Assembly (NCBI GenBank): GCA_028706475.1
Contig: JAQWBI010000011.1
Location: 1 to 49,876, forward strand
Length of the DNA stretch: 49,876 nt
Reading direction: 5' to 3'
Source: Candidatus Cloacimonadota bacterium
Lineage (GTDB): Bacteria > Cloacimonadota > Cloacimonadia > Cloacimonadales > Cloacimonadaceae
The notes beneath the pieces are model-generated. The model was not told the DNA's origin, made no database searches, and was given only the letters and a program-made list of their open reading frames with translations. The position numbers and the translations under genes are program-made. This document shows positions 6,641-16,538 of this stretch, one piece after another; within the stretch, counting starts at the first letter, position 1, and each line of letters opens with the position of its first letter.

Positions 6641-9361
6641 TTATCGGATTGCTGCCATAGCTGCCGCGAGTCTGGCAATTGGTACGCGGTAGGGGGAGCA
6701 GCTAACGTAGTTCATGCCAACTCTGTGGCAGAACTCCACGCTTGAGGGTTCTCCGCCGTGTTCGCCGCAGATGCCCACTTTCAGATTCGGGCGAGCGCTG
6801 CGACCGCGGGTAGTTCCCAGTTCCACCAGCTGGCCTACGCCTTCCTGATCCAATATCTGGAAGGGATCGTGTTTCAGCAGGTTTTTCTTCAGATAAACGG
6901 GCAGGAATACACCAGCGTCGTCACGGCTATAACCAAAGGTCATCTGTGTGAGGTCGTTGGTGCCAAAGCTAAAGAACTCAGCGCTTTCGGCGATCTTGTC
7001 CGCTGTAAGGGCTGCGCGCGGAATCTCGATCATGGTTCCAACCAAGTATTGCACTTTTTCACTGGTCTCCTGGAAGACTTTCTCAGCGGTAGAGCGGATG
7101 ATTTCTTCCTGCAGCTTGAATTCTGCCAAAGTTCCGATGAGCGGTACCATGATCTCCGGAAGTACCTTCACGCCTTTCTTTTGAACGTTGATTGCGGCTT
7201 CGATGATGGCTCTCGCCTGCATCTCTGTGATTTCAGGATAGGTATTGCCCAAGCGGCATCCACGGTGACCGAGCATGGGATTGAATTCATGCAGGGAGTC
7301 CACTCTGTTTTTCACTTTCAGGGGATCGATCCCGAGACTTTTGGCGATCTCGATCTGATCTTTTTCCTCATGGGGTACAAACTCGTGTAAGGGGGGATCC
7401 AAGAGGCGAACGGTAACCGGGAAGCCGTCCATGGCAGTGAAGATACCTTCAAAATCGCTGCGCTGCATGGGCAGAAGCTTGTCCAATGCCTTTCTGCGTC
7501 CGGCTTCGTCGTCTGCCAGAATCATCTCGCGCATGGCATTAATGCGTTCTCCCTCGAAGAACATATGCTCGGTGCGGCAGAGTCCGATGCCTACTGCGCC
7601 AAATTTGCGGGCAACTATAGCATCCTTGGGTGTGTCGGCGTTGGTGCGCACTTTCATTTTGGTATGTTTGTCTGCCAGTTCCATAATTCTGGCAAAATCT
7701 CCGCTCAATTCCGGATCCTGGGTATCAACTTTTCCTTCCAGTACCTGGCCGGTGGAGCCGTTCAATGATATCCAATCGCCTTCCTTGTAGCTTTTGCCGT
7801 CAACAGTCATGATGCGGGTTTTGTAATTGATCTGCAAGGTACCCGCGCCGGAAACACAGCATTTACCCATACCGCGGGCAACCACAGCAGCGTGGGAGGT
7901 CATTCCGCCACGAGCGGTAAGGATGCCTTTGGCAACGTTCATTCCACGCAGGTCTTCAGGAGAAGTCTCGGTGCGAACCAGGATCACTTTCTTGCCGTCT
8001 TTGGCCCATGCTTCTGCATCTTCGGCAAAGAAAACGATTTGACCGGTGGCAGCGCCGGGAGAGGCAGGCAGCCCCTTCGCTATCACGTGTGCTTTTGCCA
8101 GAGCGTCTCTATTGAATACAGGATGCAGCAGTTCGTCCAGTTTCTCCGGTTCCATGCGCAATAGTGCGGTCTTTTCGTCGATCATGCCTTCTTTCAGCAT
8201 ATCCACGGCGATCTTGACCATTGCAAATCCGGTGCGTTTGCCATTGCGGGTTTGCAGCATCCACAGTTTGTTGTCTTGGATGGTAAATTCCAAGTCTTGC
8301 ATATCGTGGGCATGGTTTTCAAGTTTTTTCTGGATGTCGAAGAGCTCTTTATATGTGGCAGGCATCACTTCTTCCAGAGAGGGGAATTTTGCTGCACGCT
8401 CATCTTCGCTGATTCCTGCAAGTTTCGCCCATCTTCGTGAGCCTTCTTTGGTGATTTGCTGAGGTGTGCGGATTCCGGCAACTACGTCTTCGCCCTGGGC
8501 GTTGATGAGGTATTCTCCGTTGAAGATGTTTTCGCCGGTGGCGGCATCACGGGTGAAGGCAACGCCGGTGGCACTGGTATCGCCCATATTGCCAAAGACC
8601 ATGGCTTGTACGTTTACGGCTGTTCCCCATTCGTGAGGGATACCGTTCAGCTGGCGGTAATAGACGGCGCGGTCGTTGTTCCAACTATCGAACACCGCAA
8701 AAATTGCACCCCAGAGCTGATCCCATGGATCCTCCGGGAAGTCGTGACCAGTATTGTCTTTCACGGCTTTTTTGAAGAGAACTACCAGCTGCTTCAGGTC
8801 TTCACTGGTCAGTTCGAGGTCGTTCTTCACGCCTTTTTCTTCTTTCATGTGATGTATAATAACTTCAAAGGGATCTTCTTCTTCTTTGCTTTGGGGTTTC
8901 AGGCCCAATACAACATCGCCATACATCTGCACAAAGCGGCGGTAGCTATCCCAAGCGAAGCGCTCGTTATTGGTCTTTCTGATGATGCCTTGCACGGCAT
9001 TGTCGTTCATACCAAGGTTCAGGATGGTGTCCATCATACCGGGCATGGAAGCTCTGGCGCCACTACGCACGGAAACCAGCAAGGGGTTTTCGTTGGAACC
9101 AAATTGCATTCTCATGATTTGTTCCACGTGTTTGACGGCTGTTTTAACTTCATTGGCTAGCATATCGCGCATTTTCTCGGGGCCAACCTGATTGAACTCA
9201 GTACAGGCATCTGTGGTGATAGTGAATCCGGGGGGTACAGGAACGCCGATGAGATTCATTTCGGCGAGGTTTGCACCTTTTCCACCCAGCAGATTCTTCA
9301 TATCGGCTTTACCTTCAGCGTGTCCGTTACCAAATAGGTAAACGCGTTTAGTTGCAGTCAT
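6641..9361 (-). CDS. ppdK: Pyruvate, phosphate dikinase
   Basis: A 906-residue enzyme interconverting pyruvate, ATP and phosphate with PEP, AMP and PPi. In PPi-using fermenters it often runs in the glycolytic direction. The N-terminal ATP-grasp domain starts [11 protein letters not shown]...[12 protein letters not shown] and includes [19 protein letters not shown]. The swivelling phosphohistidine domain has [18 protein letters not shown], with the catalytic His at about residue 490. The C-terminal PEP/pyruvate barrel contains [31 protein letters not shown] and the catalytic Cys in [11 protein letters not shown]. Length is slightly over the usual 875-890. The start is ATG at 9361 with SD GGAGG five bases upstream. 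It is monocistronic, with its own terminator and a TTGACA element 69 bases before the start. Confidence 0.98.
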   Translation of the reverse strand: MTATKRVYLFGNGHAEGKADMKNLLGGKGANLAEMNLIGVPVPPGFTITTDACTEFNQVGPEKMRDMLANEVKTAVKHVEQIMRMQFGSNENPLLVSVRSGARASMPGMMDTILNLGMNDNAVQGIIRKTNNERFAWDSYRRFVQMYGDVVLGLKPQSKEEEDPFEVIIHHMKEEKGVKNDLELTSEDLKQLVVLFKKAVKDNTGHDFPEDPWDQLWGAIFAVFDSWNNDRAVYYRQLNGIPHEWGTAVNVQAMVFGNMGDTSATGVAFTRDAATGENIFNGEYLINAQGEDVVAGIRTPQQITKEGSRRWAKLAGISEDERAAKFPSLEEVMPATYKELFDIQKKLENHAHDMQDLEFTIQDNKLWMLQTRNGKRTGFAMVKIAVDMLKEGMIDEKTALLRMEPEKLDELLHPVFNRDALAKAHVIAKGLPASPGAATGQIVFFAEDAEAWAKDGKKVILVRTETSPEDLRGMNVAKGILTARGGMTSHAAVVARGMGKCCVSGAGTLQINYKTRIMTVDGKSYKEGDWISLNGSTGQVLEGKVDTQDPELSGDFARIMELADKHTKMKVRTNADTPKDAIVARKFGAVGIGLCRTEHMFFEGERINAMREMILADDEAGRRKALDKLLPMQRSDFEGIFTAMDGFPVTVRLLDPPLHEFVPHEEKDQIEIAKSLGIDPLKVKNRVDSLHEFNPMLGHRGCRLGNTYPEITEMQARAIIEAAINVQKKGVKVLPEIMVPLIGTLAEFKLQEEIIRSTAEKVFQETSEKVQYLVGTMIEIPRAALTADKIAESAEFFSFGTNDLTQMTFGYSRDDAGVFLPVYLKKNLLKHDPFQILDQEGVGQLVELGTTRGRSARPNLKVGICGEHGGEPSSVEFCHRVGMNYVSCSPYRVPIARLAAAMAAIR

Positions 9362-9406
9362 TTATCCTCCATGAAAGCAATGTATATATTTTATTCATAG
9401 ATTTTC

Positions 9407-9435
9407 CAAACAATCTGACATGCTTATTCTGTCAA
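9407..9435 (-). promoter_or_regulatory. Candidate promoter of ppdK
   Basis: TTGACA (9430-9435 on minus) is followed after 19 bases by TTTG (9407-9410) instead of a TATAAT at the usual spacing. It lies 46-74 bases upstream of the start codon. Confidence 0.4.
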
Positions 9436-9481
9436 CTGTTTTTGTGTGAAGCTCTTATCATTGGAGCCAGGTTGGAAATAA

Positions 9482-9567
9482 GGGGTGTCGACCTCCAGGC
9501 AGACAGAAGCAGCGGAGCTACCTGCAGTTGAGGCTTGGCCTCTGTGGTGACGAGATGTCCCCACCCC
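9482..9567. other. Self-complementary GC-rich intergenic segment
   Basis: The gap 9436-9830 holds no gene. Within it, GGGGTG (9482-9487) can pair with CACCCC (9562-9567) and TCG (9488-9490) with CGA (9551-9553). Inside, CAGG (9496-9499) can pair with CCTG (9521-9524), and GAGGC (9530-9534) with GCCTC (9538-9542). This could be a small structured RNA. I could not match it to SRP, 6S, RNase P or tmRNA. Confidence 0.25.
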
Positions 9568-9830
9568 CTGTACTCCTGTCCGTCATGCTGCTATTAACAA
9601 CGAGGTGAAATACAAGAAGTGAGTTTGAAACGGGAGAAAGCTCTTAATCTCTTCATACGACAGCCGGCTTGGACAAAACAGTAGATAAAATAGCAAAAGC
9701 AGGGAATAAAAAAATCCCTTTACAGATAATGAGCTGTTTTTAGAGTGTGAATTCGGACTACAATCCGGTTACTTTGTAATAATACACGATACTTTAGTTA
9801 TTATAAGCATAGACAGCATAAGGATACGCG

Positions 9831-12596
9831 ATGAAAAAGCTCTTTTTGATGTTCCTTGCCCTGATATTTATAGGGCTGCTCAGCGCTAAGGTGGATCTGA
9901 ATACCGCCGGCATGAGCGAATTGAAGCAGCTTCCTATCTCGGAGGCGCAAGCGCGGGACATCTATGAATACCGGACTTTTGTGAAGATTTTTGACAGCAT
10001 ATATGATCTTCGCGAGATCCCGTCCATAGATCAGCGCACAATGAACAAACTGAAGCCGCTGGTGGTGGTTTCTGTATATACTGAAACCGATGATGTGACA
10101 TTGCGCAGAGAGGAAATCAGTGATCTGATCGAGAGGCTGGACAGCAATGAAGGAGCCAGCGAGGGTATGGCAGACGTTTGGGAAGACTATTTGATGACTC
10201 CTCAAAACGTAAACCGCATGCACTTCAACGACTTTGTGAGTCTGCCAAACGTATCAGCCGTTGATGCCGCAGCCATCCTGAAAAGAGTGGCACGTGGAGA
10301 CACCATTGCCGACACCAGAGACCTCCGCGGTACTATGGGGCTTTCCTATTATGGCTATACAAACCTGCGCAACTACGTATATTTCAAAGAACCTCCGGTT
10401 AAGAACAGGCTGATGTTTGATGCTCAGATTCAGTACTACACCCGCTATTTTGAAGAAGGTCAATACGATATGCTGCACGAGCCGTTTCTGCCCAGCGATT
10501 ATGGCAACAACTGGCTGACAATTCCTCAGGACAAACGCAAAACCTACTGGGGTTATTTCGAGCTTGATCAGGTGCATCCGGACATCACTGCAAAACTGCG
10601 GATGCGCTACGGCAACAATCTTAAGATGGGTATCATGAATTACTCCCCCAAAGCGCATGATGGCTGGCAATACATGGATTCCGAAGACTTTTGGAACAGC
10701 AGCAAATACTATGCCGGCTACGAAAATACCAAGATACCCTGGCTGGACAACACATCCCTAAAGATGTATCTGGGGCATTACCGCGCCACTTACGGCGAGG
10801 GCTTAACGATGGAGAATACCGATTTCTACAGCTCGCGCAAGACCGGATTTGGCTTTAGTAAGCGCATCATGGGCATCACTCCGGATCTGTCCAAGGCTTC
10901 GCAATATGCTTTGCGCGGAGCAGCGGTGGAATTGGCAAATCCTTATTTCAACGCATCTTTCTTTGTGTCGGACGACGATAAAGACGGCCTGGCATACATC
11001 AACGAAGATGGCAGCTATGTAATGCGGGATGAATATGGCAATGATGTCTTTAGAGATAGCGATGGCAAACAATACTTTATGGACGGCGCCACAGCTCGAT
11101 ATACTTATGACGACGGCAGTGCGGTAAGTGCCGATAAGAATAAGTTCTTTTCCTATATTACTCCAAGTCTGCCCTATGATAACGACACAATGATGGAAGC
11201 AGAAGCGTATATGAATTCATCTCTGTATCCGGAGGTGATACCTCCGGGATCTGCTTATATCCCGTATCAAATGCAATACATCAATTTAGCGGCTCGCAAG
11301 GACGCCATTCGTGAAAAGCTGTGGGGCACTCATTTGGAATTGAGCCCCATAATAGGTACCAGACTTGGCTTTACAACCTATACTGCTTTGTATGAAGATG
11401 CGCATTTTGTGGTGCCCGGTTTTAACGATCTGAAGAATATCCTGCTTCGTGATTCCTACAATATTCCCAAGATAGAGAAAGCCATGAATGCCGAAATCAG
11501 CAATCTCTACGGCACTCAGACCGATCGCTACAGCCGGGACTATCGCCGCGTTATCGGCTTTGACGGTGGCACAGTATTGGGTAATACTGCCATTCAAGGT
11601 GAATATGCCGAGATGAGTAAGTATGGCGAAGACACCAAATTGGGCGACGATCCCAAGGCATACCTGATCAGCTCTCACACTCAATTTGAGAATCTCTATT
11701 TTATTACCCTGTATCGAAACTACGACATTGGTTTTGATAATCCTTACAGCAATAGTTTCTCAGAACATGAGCGCTTCAACGATACCATCCTGGAAAAGAA
11801 TATCTATGCGCTTAGCAATCCGCTGATCTCGGACATGTATCAAAACAGCAATCAATCTCAACCGGAAAAAGGGCTCTACTTTGAGACCAGATACAAATTT
11901 AATAGGTACTTCACTGTGGGACGCAGCTATCTGGACTTGTGGGAACGGCTTGCAGACGGTCGTCGCAGTGCTAGATTCCAGAGCGAACTGGAATTTCGTC
12001 CATTGTATCAATTGGCGATGAGACTGCGTTATAAGAACCAGGTGAACCGTTATGACGACACAGCAGAACGCGGAGTATCCAAAACCAACGAATACACTGT
12101 GGCGATCCGCACTTTCCTTTCCAACCGGGACTTTTTGGAGCTGGAATATCGTTACAATACCGTGCTAAGCCCGCCCTACACTTCGCTTACCTATCCCGCT
12201 CAACCGGGTAACAATACAATGGCTGCAGCACAAACCTTGATGACTGGCGATTACATCGGCGTGAATTACACTCACAACTTCACTCCCAGCGTAAAACTGC
12301 AGGGTTCCTTCTTGTACTGGTATGGACACGGCATCTCGCATTGGGATTGGGAAGACATGGAAATCGACTTTATGGGCGAACGCGGTGCCAAAGCATGGAT
12401 CGCCATATCCAGCCGCATCTCAAACAATATGTATATGAATATCAAGTTCCGCAATAAAACCTATCAGGATAAAGAAGTAAGAATCCGCCAATTCAACAAT
12501 CCCGCCGATGAGGCTTTGGAAGGTCAGCTTACTTATGCCGAGAGAGTGGAACACAGTGAAAACACAATCCGCTTTTCCCTTGATTATCGCTTCTAA
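9831..12596 (+). CDS. Secreted helix-hairpin-helix domain outer-membrane protein
   Basis: A 921-residue envelope protein, first gene of a three-gene operon. The signal peptide is MKKLFLMFLALIFIGLLSA. Residues 20-82 are a ComEA-type helix-hairpin-helix pair (VDLNTAGMSELKQLP, YEYRTF, IYDLREIPSIDQ). The first hairpin has lost its Gly-x-Gly (PISEAQA), so DNA binding is not assured. A second HhH-like stretch is at residues 125-185 (NDFVSLPNVSAVDAAAIL). From about residue 195 to the end the chain is rich in alternating aromatic/polar strands with conserved Arg and Tyr and ends in RFSLDYRF, typical of a beta-barrel with a terminal Phe. The start has SD AAGGA seven bases upstream. Homologues of this architecture are annotated only as HhH-domain proteins. 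A surface role in DNA or nucleotide capture is an inference from the domain and the downstream 5'-nucleotidase. Confidence 0.75.
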   Translation: MKKLFLMFLALIFIGLLSAKVDLNTAGMSELKQLPISEAQARDIYEYRTFVKIFDSIYDLREIPSIDQRTMNKLKPLVVVSVYTETDDVTLRREEISDLIERLDSNEGASEGMADVWEDYLMTPQNVNRMHFNDFVSLPNVSAVDAAAILKRVARGDTIADTRDLRGTMGLSYYGYTNLRNYVYFKEPPVKNRLMFDAQIQYYTRYFEEGQYDMLHEPFLPSDYGNNWLTIPQDKRKTYWGYFELDQVHPDITAKLRMRYGNNLKMGIMNYSPKAHDGWQYMDSEDFWNSSKYYAGYENTKIPWLDNTSLKMYLGHYRATYGEGLTMENTDFYSSRKTGFGFSKRIMGITPDLSKASQYALRGAAVELANPYFNASFFVSDDDKDGLAYINEDGSYVMRDEYGNDVFRDSDGKQYFMDGATARYTYDDGSAVSADKNKFFSYITPSLPYDNDTMMEAEAYMNSSLYPEVIPPGSAYIPYQMQYINLAARKDAIREKLWGTHLELSPIIGTRLGFTTYTALYEDAHFVVPGFNDLKNILLRDSYNIPKIEKAMNAEISNLYGTQTDRYSRDYRRVIGFDGGTVLGNTAIQGEYAEMSKYGEDTKLGDDPKAYLISSHTQFENLYFITLYRNYDIGFDNPYSNSFSEHERFNDTILEKNIYALSNPLISDMYQNSNQSQPEKGLYFETRYKFNRYFTVGRSYLDLWERLADGRRSARFQSELEFRPLYQLAMRLRYKNQVNRYDDTAERGVSKTNEYTVAIRTFLSNRDFLELEYRYNTVLSPPYTSLTYPAQPGNNTMAAAQTLMTGDYIGVNYTHNFTPSVKLQGSFLYWYGHGISHWDWEDMEIDFMGERGAKAWIAISSRISNNMYMNIKFRNKTYQDKEVRIRQFNNPADEALEGQLTYAERVEHSENTIRFSLDYRF

Positions 12597-12608
12597 CGTG
12601 GAGGAAAC

Positions 12609-14063
12609 ATGTTATCAAATAAATCTCTGATTATATTTGGCCTGCTGATGCTGGTCTCTTTGCTTGGTGCTTTTAGTGTGAGTGACAACTATTATGGACA
12701 TCCCCCTTATGGGCAGGCTTCACTGGGGCAACGTTACGGCATTTTGGATGCCCGCGGATTTGCCATGGGCGGCACCGGGATCTACAATAATATGCGCCCC
12801 GGATCCATAGCCATCAATCCTGCCAATATCACTGCGCAGGAGAACCATGCGGGACTTAGCCTGAATACTATGATCAATCGCGCTGAAGACACTCGCATGC
12901 TCCCGCTCTACAACAGCTTTGACGCATATATAGATGATTCGGTTTATGCCTCAAATATCAATGCTTTTACGGATTTCGCCGGAGCTGGCTACGCTGCGAT
13001 GAACTTGGGGAGATTGCATCTGGGAATCGGCACTTATCATACGCCCTACACCAGTTTTTCCGGAAAGTACAGCGAAGAGATTCGCAACAACCGCAATACC
13101 GATAACGACGGTTATCCCGAAAAGATCGCCCAAAACGAGATCGATAACAGCGGTGTGCTGATGAAGACTGCTCTGGCAGCCAGTATCGGCTTTGACATTG
13201 CAGATTACTGGAATGTGAATCTGGGCGTGGATTATGCTTTGATGTCTGCCGATGTAGAACAGGAAACCACGATCAGATGGAGCGATTGGGCTGTGCAAAC
13301 CGTAGGTGAAAACATACTTCCCGATTACAGCAGAACCAGAGATTGGGAGCTTGAGGGTCAGCAGCTGAAGCTTGGTGCGGCTTTCCGTATGGGTCCCCGC
13401 TGGGGGATGGGAATTACCATGAGCCCCAAAACCACATTGGACATCAGCGGTAGCGATTTTACCTATCTGGAAGCATCACCAAACACTGCAATGGACAGCA
13501 CCCTGGTATCGATGGACGGAGATTATGATCTCCCCGCCGAATATAGAATTGGCTTTAGTTACTTCCCCCGCAACGTGATGCGTACCGTTTTCAAAGCGGA
13601 TCTGGAGATGGTGCAATACAGCGATCTGGACGATATCTACGACGACGTCTTCAATTTCTACGCCGGAGTGGAACACCATGTGGTAAACCGCATTCCTTTG
13701 CGCTTAGGATTCCAGGCTGTTAGCAGTTATTTCCAAACCATGGAAGAGGATGTGGATCTGAATGGTGATCCCTTCACCTATCGAGCCGCAAAGAAAGTAA
13801 TCAGTCCCAAGATAACCGGTGGTTCCTCCGTTCAACTGTACAAAAACTGGGTATTGGATCTTGGCTTTGGATATGGCTGGCGCGAATACCAGGCGTTGGA
13901 TCTCTTTGGCGATAAATATTATGATGATAGAGTTTACACTGGCGGGGCTTATGCACTTTGGCCAAATTCCTATATAGACCTTCAAAACCGCGGATGGGAA
14001 AATCCTGATAAAGTAAAGGAAAACATCGTCAGCTTCAATGCCGGTATTTCTTTTAGCTGGTAA
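12609..14063 (+). CDS. FadL/PorV-like outer-membrane beta-barrel protein
   Basis: A 484-residue outer-membrane protein starting 12 bases after the previous stop with SD GGAGG. The signal peptide is LIIFGLLMLVSLLGAFS. The N-terminal segment DARGFAMGGTGIYNN...INPANIT is the conserved hatch region of the OMPP1/FadL/TodX and PorV families, where a G-x-A-G-x-A/G loop precedes the 'NPA' motif. The chain ends in a terminal aromatic (NAGISFSW). FadL proteins carry hydrophobic ligands and PorV is the shuttle of type 9 secretion; I cannot decide between these. Its tight coupling to the HhH barrel protein and the 5'-nucleotidase suggests a shared envelope function. Confidence 0.75.
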   Translation: MLSNKSLIIFGLLMLVSLLGAFSVSDNYYGHPPYGQASLGQRYGILDARGFAMGGTGIYNNMRPGSIAINPANITAQENHAGLSLNTMINRAEDTRMLPLYNSFDAYIDDSVYASNINAFTDFAGAGYAAMNLGRLHLGIGTYHTPYTSFSGKYSEEIRNNRNTDNDGYPEKIAQNEIDNSGVLMKTALAASIGFDIADYWNVNLGVDYALMSADVEQETTIRWSDWAVQTVGENILPDYSRTRDWELEGQQLKLGAAFRMGPRWGMGITMSPKTTLDISGSDFTYLEASPNTAMDSTLVSMDGDYDLPAEYRIGFSYFPRNVMRTVFKADLEMVQYSDLDDIYDDVFNFYAGVEHHVVNRIPLRLGFQAVSSYFQTMEEDVDLNGDPFTYRAAKKVISPKITGGSSVQLYKNWVLDLGFGYGWREYQALDLFGDKYYDDRVYTGGAYALWPNSYIDLQNRGWENPDKVKENIVSFNAGISFSW

Positions 14064-14081
14064 GACCTTGATGAGGTTATT

Positions 14082-15737
14082 ATGAAAAGATATATATTAC
14101 TATCAGTGCTGATATTGGCGCTGAGCCTGGCTGTGGCTGAGGACTTGCGTCTGGACATCATGTGGTCAAATGACGTGCATGGTGGCATAGACCGCTCTCA
14201 AGCCACTTTTATGAATCCGGACTTCCCTCCCCAGTTAGGAGGCGGTGCGTCGGCTGCTACACTCATCAAACACGTGCGTAGCTGGCAGAGCCCAACCCGT
14301 CAATCCTTGCTCCTGGATGCCGGAGACTTCTTTCAAGGCCGCCCGGTAGGGACAGTCACAAACGGCGTGTCTGTAATTGAATACATGAACATGGTCGGTT
14401 ATGATGCCATGACCATCGGAAACCATGAATTCGACATCCTGCAGGATGAATTGGAACCCACTTTGGAATTAGCGAATTTTCCCATTCTTACCTGTAATGT
14501 GATCGACACCAGGACCGGAGAGATTCCCTGGTATGCTTTTCCCTATACCATTGTCAATCGCATGGGCGTACGCATTGGCATTCTGGGCTTTACCACCACA
14601 GATACTAAACAGATGAGCTTCCCGGAAAACATCCGCAATATCGAATTTCTGAATGAAAAAGAGTCTGTATCCAAATATGTAAAGATATTGCGGGAAGAAG
14701 AGAAAGTGGATTTGGTAGTAGTATTGGGACATGCCGGGCTTCCCTATGATAACGTGGAGACCTATCTGAGCCGTTACGACGAAAAAGGAAATCCTCGCTA
14801 CGCAGAACGACGCGGTCACTGGGGTTACGATGCTCAGGAATTAGCCCGCGAAGTGGATGGTATCGATCTTTTTATCGGTGGACACATTCATAAGGGCTGG
14901 CCCAAACCCTGGATTGATCCGGTGACCCACACTATGGTTATCACAGGTTATGCCTACGGTTCAAACCTTGGTTTGCTTACTCTTACCATAGACCCGGAAA
15001 CCAAGACTCTAACAGGTTATGAGCTCCCCGCCATCCGCGAAGGTGCAATGATCACCCTCTTTGAAGATCAGTTTATTCCCGATCCCGAAGCCAGAGACCT
15101 TATCGAAGGCTATGTAGCAGTAGCTGAAGAAGGCATGGATGAAGTGATTGGCTATGCCAAAAACCACCTTTCCCGCACCAATGTAGATGCGCAATCTCCC
15201 ATGGGCAATACCATTGTGGAAGCCATGAAATATATGGTAGATGCAGATTTCTCCTTCCTGAATCTGGGTGGTGTGCGGGCCGAGATCAAGAGCGGCCCCG
15301 TCACCTATCGCAATATCTTTGAAGTAATGCCTTTTGACAATATGCTTATCAGCTTCAAGTGCGATGGCAGAACCTTGCGCCGCATCATCGAAACCCGTGT
15401 GGAAGGCAGTAGAGCGGGCTTGATCGTAGCCGGAGTAAAAGTGGTTTATTCCCGTCAACGTCCCAGTTTTGACCGCGTGACCACCCTGTTGGTTGGAGGT
15501 GAACCCCTCGATCCGGACAAGATCTATACCGTAGCCACCACAGACTTCCTGATGCAGGGTAATGCAGGACTCACCATGCTGATGGACATCCCAGCCGAAA
15601 ACGTGACCAATCACAATATAAATCTGCGGGATGCGATCGTGAAATACTTCAAGGACAATTCTCCGGTGGACGTTCGGATCGACGACCGCTGGAAGCGTGA
15701 CGACAACTCACGTCAAGCACCATATCTGGCACAATAA
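14082..15737 (+). CDS. Secreted 5'-nucleotidase / 2',3'-cyclic phosphodiesterase family
   Basis: A 551-residue periplasmic or extracellular phosphoesterase that removes phosphate from nucleotides. The signal peptide is MKRYILLSVLILALSLAVA. The calcineurin-like metal centre is complete: MWSNDVHGG (D-x-H), LLDAGDFFQG, TIGNHEFD, VVLGHAG and GGHIHKGW. The C-terminal 5'-nucleotidase substrate domain starts near residue 355 and contains NTIVEAMKY, NLGGVRAEI, EVMPFDN and the late TVATTDFLMQGN. It lacks an LPxTG or Por-type tail. The start is 18 bases after the previous gene with SD GAGG, making it the last gene of the operon. Substrate range (AMP, UDP-sugar, cyclic nucleotides) cannot be read from sequence. 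Confidence 0.93.
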   Translation: MKRYILLSVLILALSLAVAEDLRLDIMWSNDVHGGIDRSQATFMNPDFPPQLGGGASAATLIKHVRSWQSPTRQSLLLDAGDFFQGRPVGTVTNGVSVIEYMNMVGYDAMTIGNHEFDILQDELEPTLELANFPILTCNVIDTRTGEIPWYAFPYTIVNRMGVRIGILGFTTTDTKQMSFPENIRNIEFLNEKESVSKYVKILREEEKVDLVVVLGHAGLPYDNVETYLSRYDEKGNPRYAERRGHWGYDAQELAREVDGIDLFIGGHIHKGWPKPWIDPVTHTMVITGYAYGSNLGLLTLTIDPETKTLTGYELPAIREGAMITLFEDQFIPDPEARDLIEGYVAVAEEGMDEVIGYAKNHLSRTNVDAQSPMGNTIVEAMKYMVDADFSFLNLGGVRAEIKSGPVTYRNIFEVMPFDNMLISFKCDGRTLRRIIETRVEGSRAGLIVAGVKVVYSRQRPSFDRVTTLLVGGEPLDPDKIYTVATTDFLMQGNAGLTMLMDIPAENVTNHNINLRDAIVKYFKDNSPVDVRIDDRWKRDDNSRQAPYLAQ

Positions 15738-16091
15738 AAATCTGCATACTATGTCATAGCGAAACTGGTACCACAGAGTCTTTTGCGGCTGTCCTGCAGG
15801 AAAATATGCTACAAGCAGGACACAATGTGGAAGGGCTGAAAGTGGCCACACTGAACCCGGTGAAGCAGACTTCGGTGAGAGAAAAGCAGGATATCAGAAT
15901 CACAAATCTGCCCGATCCGCAAGAAATATGATGTAATGATGTTTGGTGGTCACGTTTGGGCATTCGGCCCCTCCCCGGTGATAATTGCGGCGATAACGCA
16001 ATTGGATCATCTACAGGGCAAACAATGCTTCAGCTTCGTTACCATGGGCCTACGCTGCCGCTGGATGGGTGGCTTGGACTTCAGTGCATAG
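15737..16091 (+). pseudogene. Broken flavodoxin-family gene
   Basis: Conceptual translation from 15737 gives KICILCHSETGTTESFAAVL, where SETGTTESFA is the flavodoxin FMN phosphate loop, and continues to a TGA at 15929-15931. A shift into another frame at about 15924 continues the same fold: YDVMMFGGHVWAFGPSPVI, then QCFSFVTMG, ending RWMGGL before a TAG at 16089. There is no start codon, since its first codon overlaps the stop of the 5'-nucleotidase gene, so the 5' end, reading frame and 3' end are all damaged. The 3' end runs directly into a family-2 repeat. It was probably a flavodoxin or flavodoxin-like oxidoreductase. Confidence 0.8.
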
Positions 16092-16175
16092 TTTTCACCC
16101 CATGTATTGAAGTCCATTTGACCGAATAATGTATAGGTATGCAATAAGATACAAAAGGCCATATCAGTTCCAATC
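16072..16175. repeat. Family-2 inverted-repeat element, copy A (degenerate)
   Basis: It begins GCTTGGAC and TGCATAGTT and carries a left arm ATTGAAGTCCATTTGACC at 16106-16123 identical to copy B. The right arm (16157-16174) is decayed. The element starts inside the end of the flavodoxin remnant. Confidence 0.65.
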
Positions 16176-16228
16176 GCATTACTTAGGTTGAATCATTCCT
16201 CCTCTTTCCCCTTGTTCTATCCAGTGTT

Positions 16229-16306
16229 GAAGCTGATATCAAGGCGTTATCATCCTGTGCTCACTCGATGATAACCCGATAATATCTGGTTCAAGTATCG
16301 ATAACC
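16229..16306. repeat. Nested palindromic repeat, family 1, copy 2
   Basis: GAAGCTGATATCAAGGC is followed by inner arms GTTATCATC (16246-16254) and GATGATAAC (16267-16275), then GATAATATCTGG. It lies between the two family-2 elements in a gene-free stretch (16092-16538). Confidence 0.75.
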
Positions 16307-16410
16307 CAGAGGAGGAATGAAGCTATTGGACCGTTTGGTAGAAGTATCAATGTGCTGGAGTTAACAAGACACCTATGCTATCTATCTCTGTCAAAATATG
16401 TTAAGGGGTA

Positions 16411-16510
16411 GCTTGGACAATGCATAGTTACCACCTCAGCTATTGAAGTCCATTTGACCATGTAATAAATAGGTATACATATAGATACTAAGGTCAAATG
16501 AACTTCAATC
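16411..16510. repeat. Family-2 inverted-repeat element, copy B (intact)
   Basis: The flank GCTTGGAC...TGCATAGTT matches copy A. ATTGAAGTCCATTTGACC (16442-16459) is an inverted repeat of GGTCAAATGAACTTCAAT (16492-16509) with one mismatch in 18, separated by 32 bases. It has no coding capacity and resembles a miniature inverted-repeat element. It ends 29 bases from the serpin stop. Confidence 0.7.
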
Positions 16511-16538
16511 GCATTATCTGAGATTATGCACGACGGAG

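Noticed and set aside
6758-9191. Several long open frames opposite ppdK
   Set aside because: Antisense shadows of a conserved enzyme, with no SD and no recognisable domains.
9482-9567. 4.5S/SRP RNA in the ppdK-HhH gap
   Set aside because: The GGAA tetraloop and AGCAG internal-loop signature are not in the right positions on either strand.
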